Assembly: GCA_905221605.1 (NCBI GenBank)
Contig: CAJNDS010000070.1
Location: forward strand, 1-64,000
Direction of reading: 5' to 3'
DNA from: Symbiodinium natans
Lineage: Eukaryota > Sar > Dinophyceae > Suessiales > Symbiodiniaceae
DNA: 64,000 nt
In this document: positions 63,734 to 64,000 of the stretch, piece by piece
Layout of the letters: every line of letters starts with the position of its first letter
How positions within the stretch are numbered: the stretch's first letter is position 1
The notes under the pieces: model-generated
What the model saw: the letters and a program-made list of their open reading frames with translations, nothing else
Told to the model about the DNA's origin: nothing
Databases searched by the model: none
Made by a program: the position numbers and the translations under genes

Positions 63734-63931
63734 GTGAATACCGTGAACGACGACTACGCGATGAATTCGGAGGATTTCGACATTGGCCACTCACTAATGT
63801 TTGCAAAGAGCCACGTCTGCACACATCAAAATACAGTAAAACATACATACCTCCCTACAACTTCATCTGCTGTTGATAAAAGGAACTCCTGGCTCACAGA
63901 AACAAGGGGGTTCATGGGGCTTGGGGGATAA
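63734..63931 (+). CDS. Coding-like stretch after a TTTAGGG block, unrecognised
   Basis: Reads MNTVNDDYAMNSEDFDIGHS then LMFAKSHVC, with a natural acidic composition for about 30 residues, and stays open to 63931. No domain. It could be a plus-strand exon starting near 63733. Confidence 0.25.
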   Translation: MNTVNDDYAMNSEDFDIGHSLMFAKSHVCTHQNTVKHTYLPTTSSAVDKRNSWLTETRGFMGLGG

Positions 63932-64000
63932 TCCCCTCCCCCTAAGATAAACCCCCCGCCCCTAATATTCAGTACGCGCATTATAGTTCTGACATAGGAT

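Overview
This window is nuclear DNA from a eukaryote, most likely a dinoflagellate (genus not determined). Three observations support this. (i) The one long intact gene (8107-8883, minus) encodes a CCCH zinc-finger protein of a type common in dinoflagellates. (ii) 61 bases before its ATG lies an 18/22 match to the dinoflagellate trans-spliced leader, the mark of an mRNA that was reverse-transcribed and re-inserted. (iii) A related split gene uses an intron with a GA donor and an AG|G acceptor, as dinoflagellates do. From about 9.2 kb to the right end the window is saturated with short interstitial blocks of plant-type telomeric repeat (TTTAGGG / CCCTAAA). No rRNA, tRNA, CRISPR array, transposase or reverse transcriptase was recognised.

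Layout. 1-1.9 kb: three copies of a ~600-bp tandem repeat. 2-4 kb: diverged duplications, a long hairpin and degenerate CCCTATAGGG repeats. 4-7.9 kb: a purine-rich segmental duplication whose second copy carries a 157-bp inversion and a G-rich minisatellite. 8.1-9.0 kb: intact intronless CCCH gene with relict leader. 9.2-58.7 kb: a mosaic of telomeric blocks, many families of small terminal-inverted-repeat (MITE-like) elements of 70-200 bp, long poly-G/poly-C runs, microsatellites, and short GC-rich segments that look like exons. 58.9-60.8 kb: a C-rich then G-rich pair of low-complexity arms. 61-64 kb: more telomeric blocks and MITEs.

The main discovery lead is the relation between telomeric repeats and exons. 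At 17.1-20.0 kb (minus strand) three short segments join in frame into the C-terminal part of a paralog of the intact CCCH gene. The best-supported junction rebuilds a block with 15 of 29 identical residues. The intron there begins about 20 nt before a TTTAGGG array and ends directly after a CCCTAAA array (CCCTTGGCAG|G). The same order, CCCTAAA, exon-like segment, TTTAGGG, recurs on the minus strand at 25.4, 34.5, 38.8, 43.8, 47.8, 48.2, 50.8, 52.2 and 57.5 kb, often with AG|G at one edge and GT or GC at the other. Several telomeric blocks are flanked by short direct repeats, some containing the acceptor sequence. Others sit inside copies of MITEs that are uninterrupted elsewhere in the window. 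Together this suggests that telomeric repeats were inserted repeatedly, perhaps as part of intron gain, and now bound many introns as inverted repeats.

Limits: apart from the CCCH family the exon calls rest on open frame, splice-like edges and position only. Short GC-rich segments are often open in several frames, so their strands and edges need transcript data.
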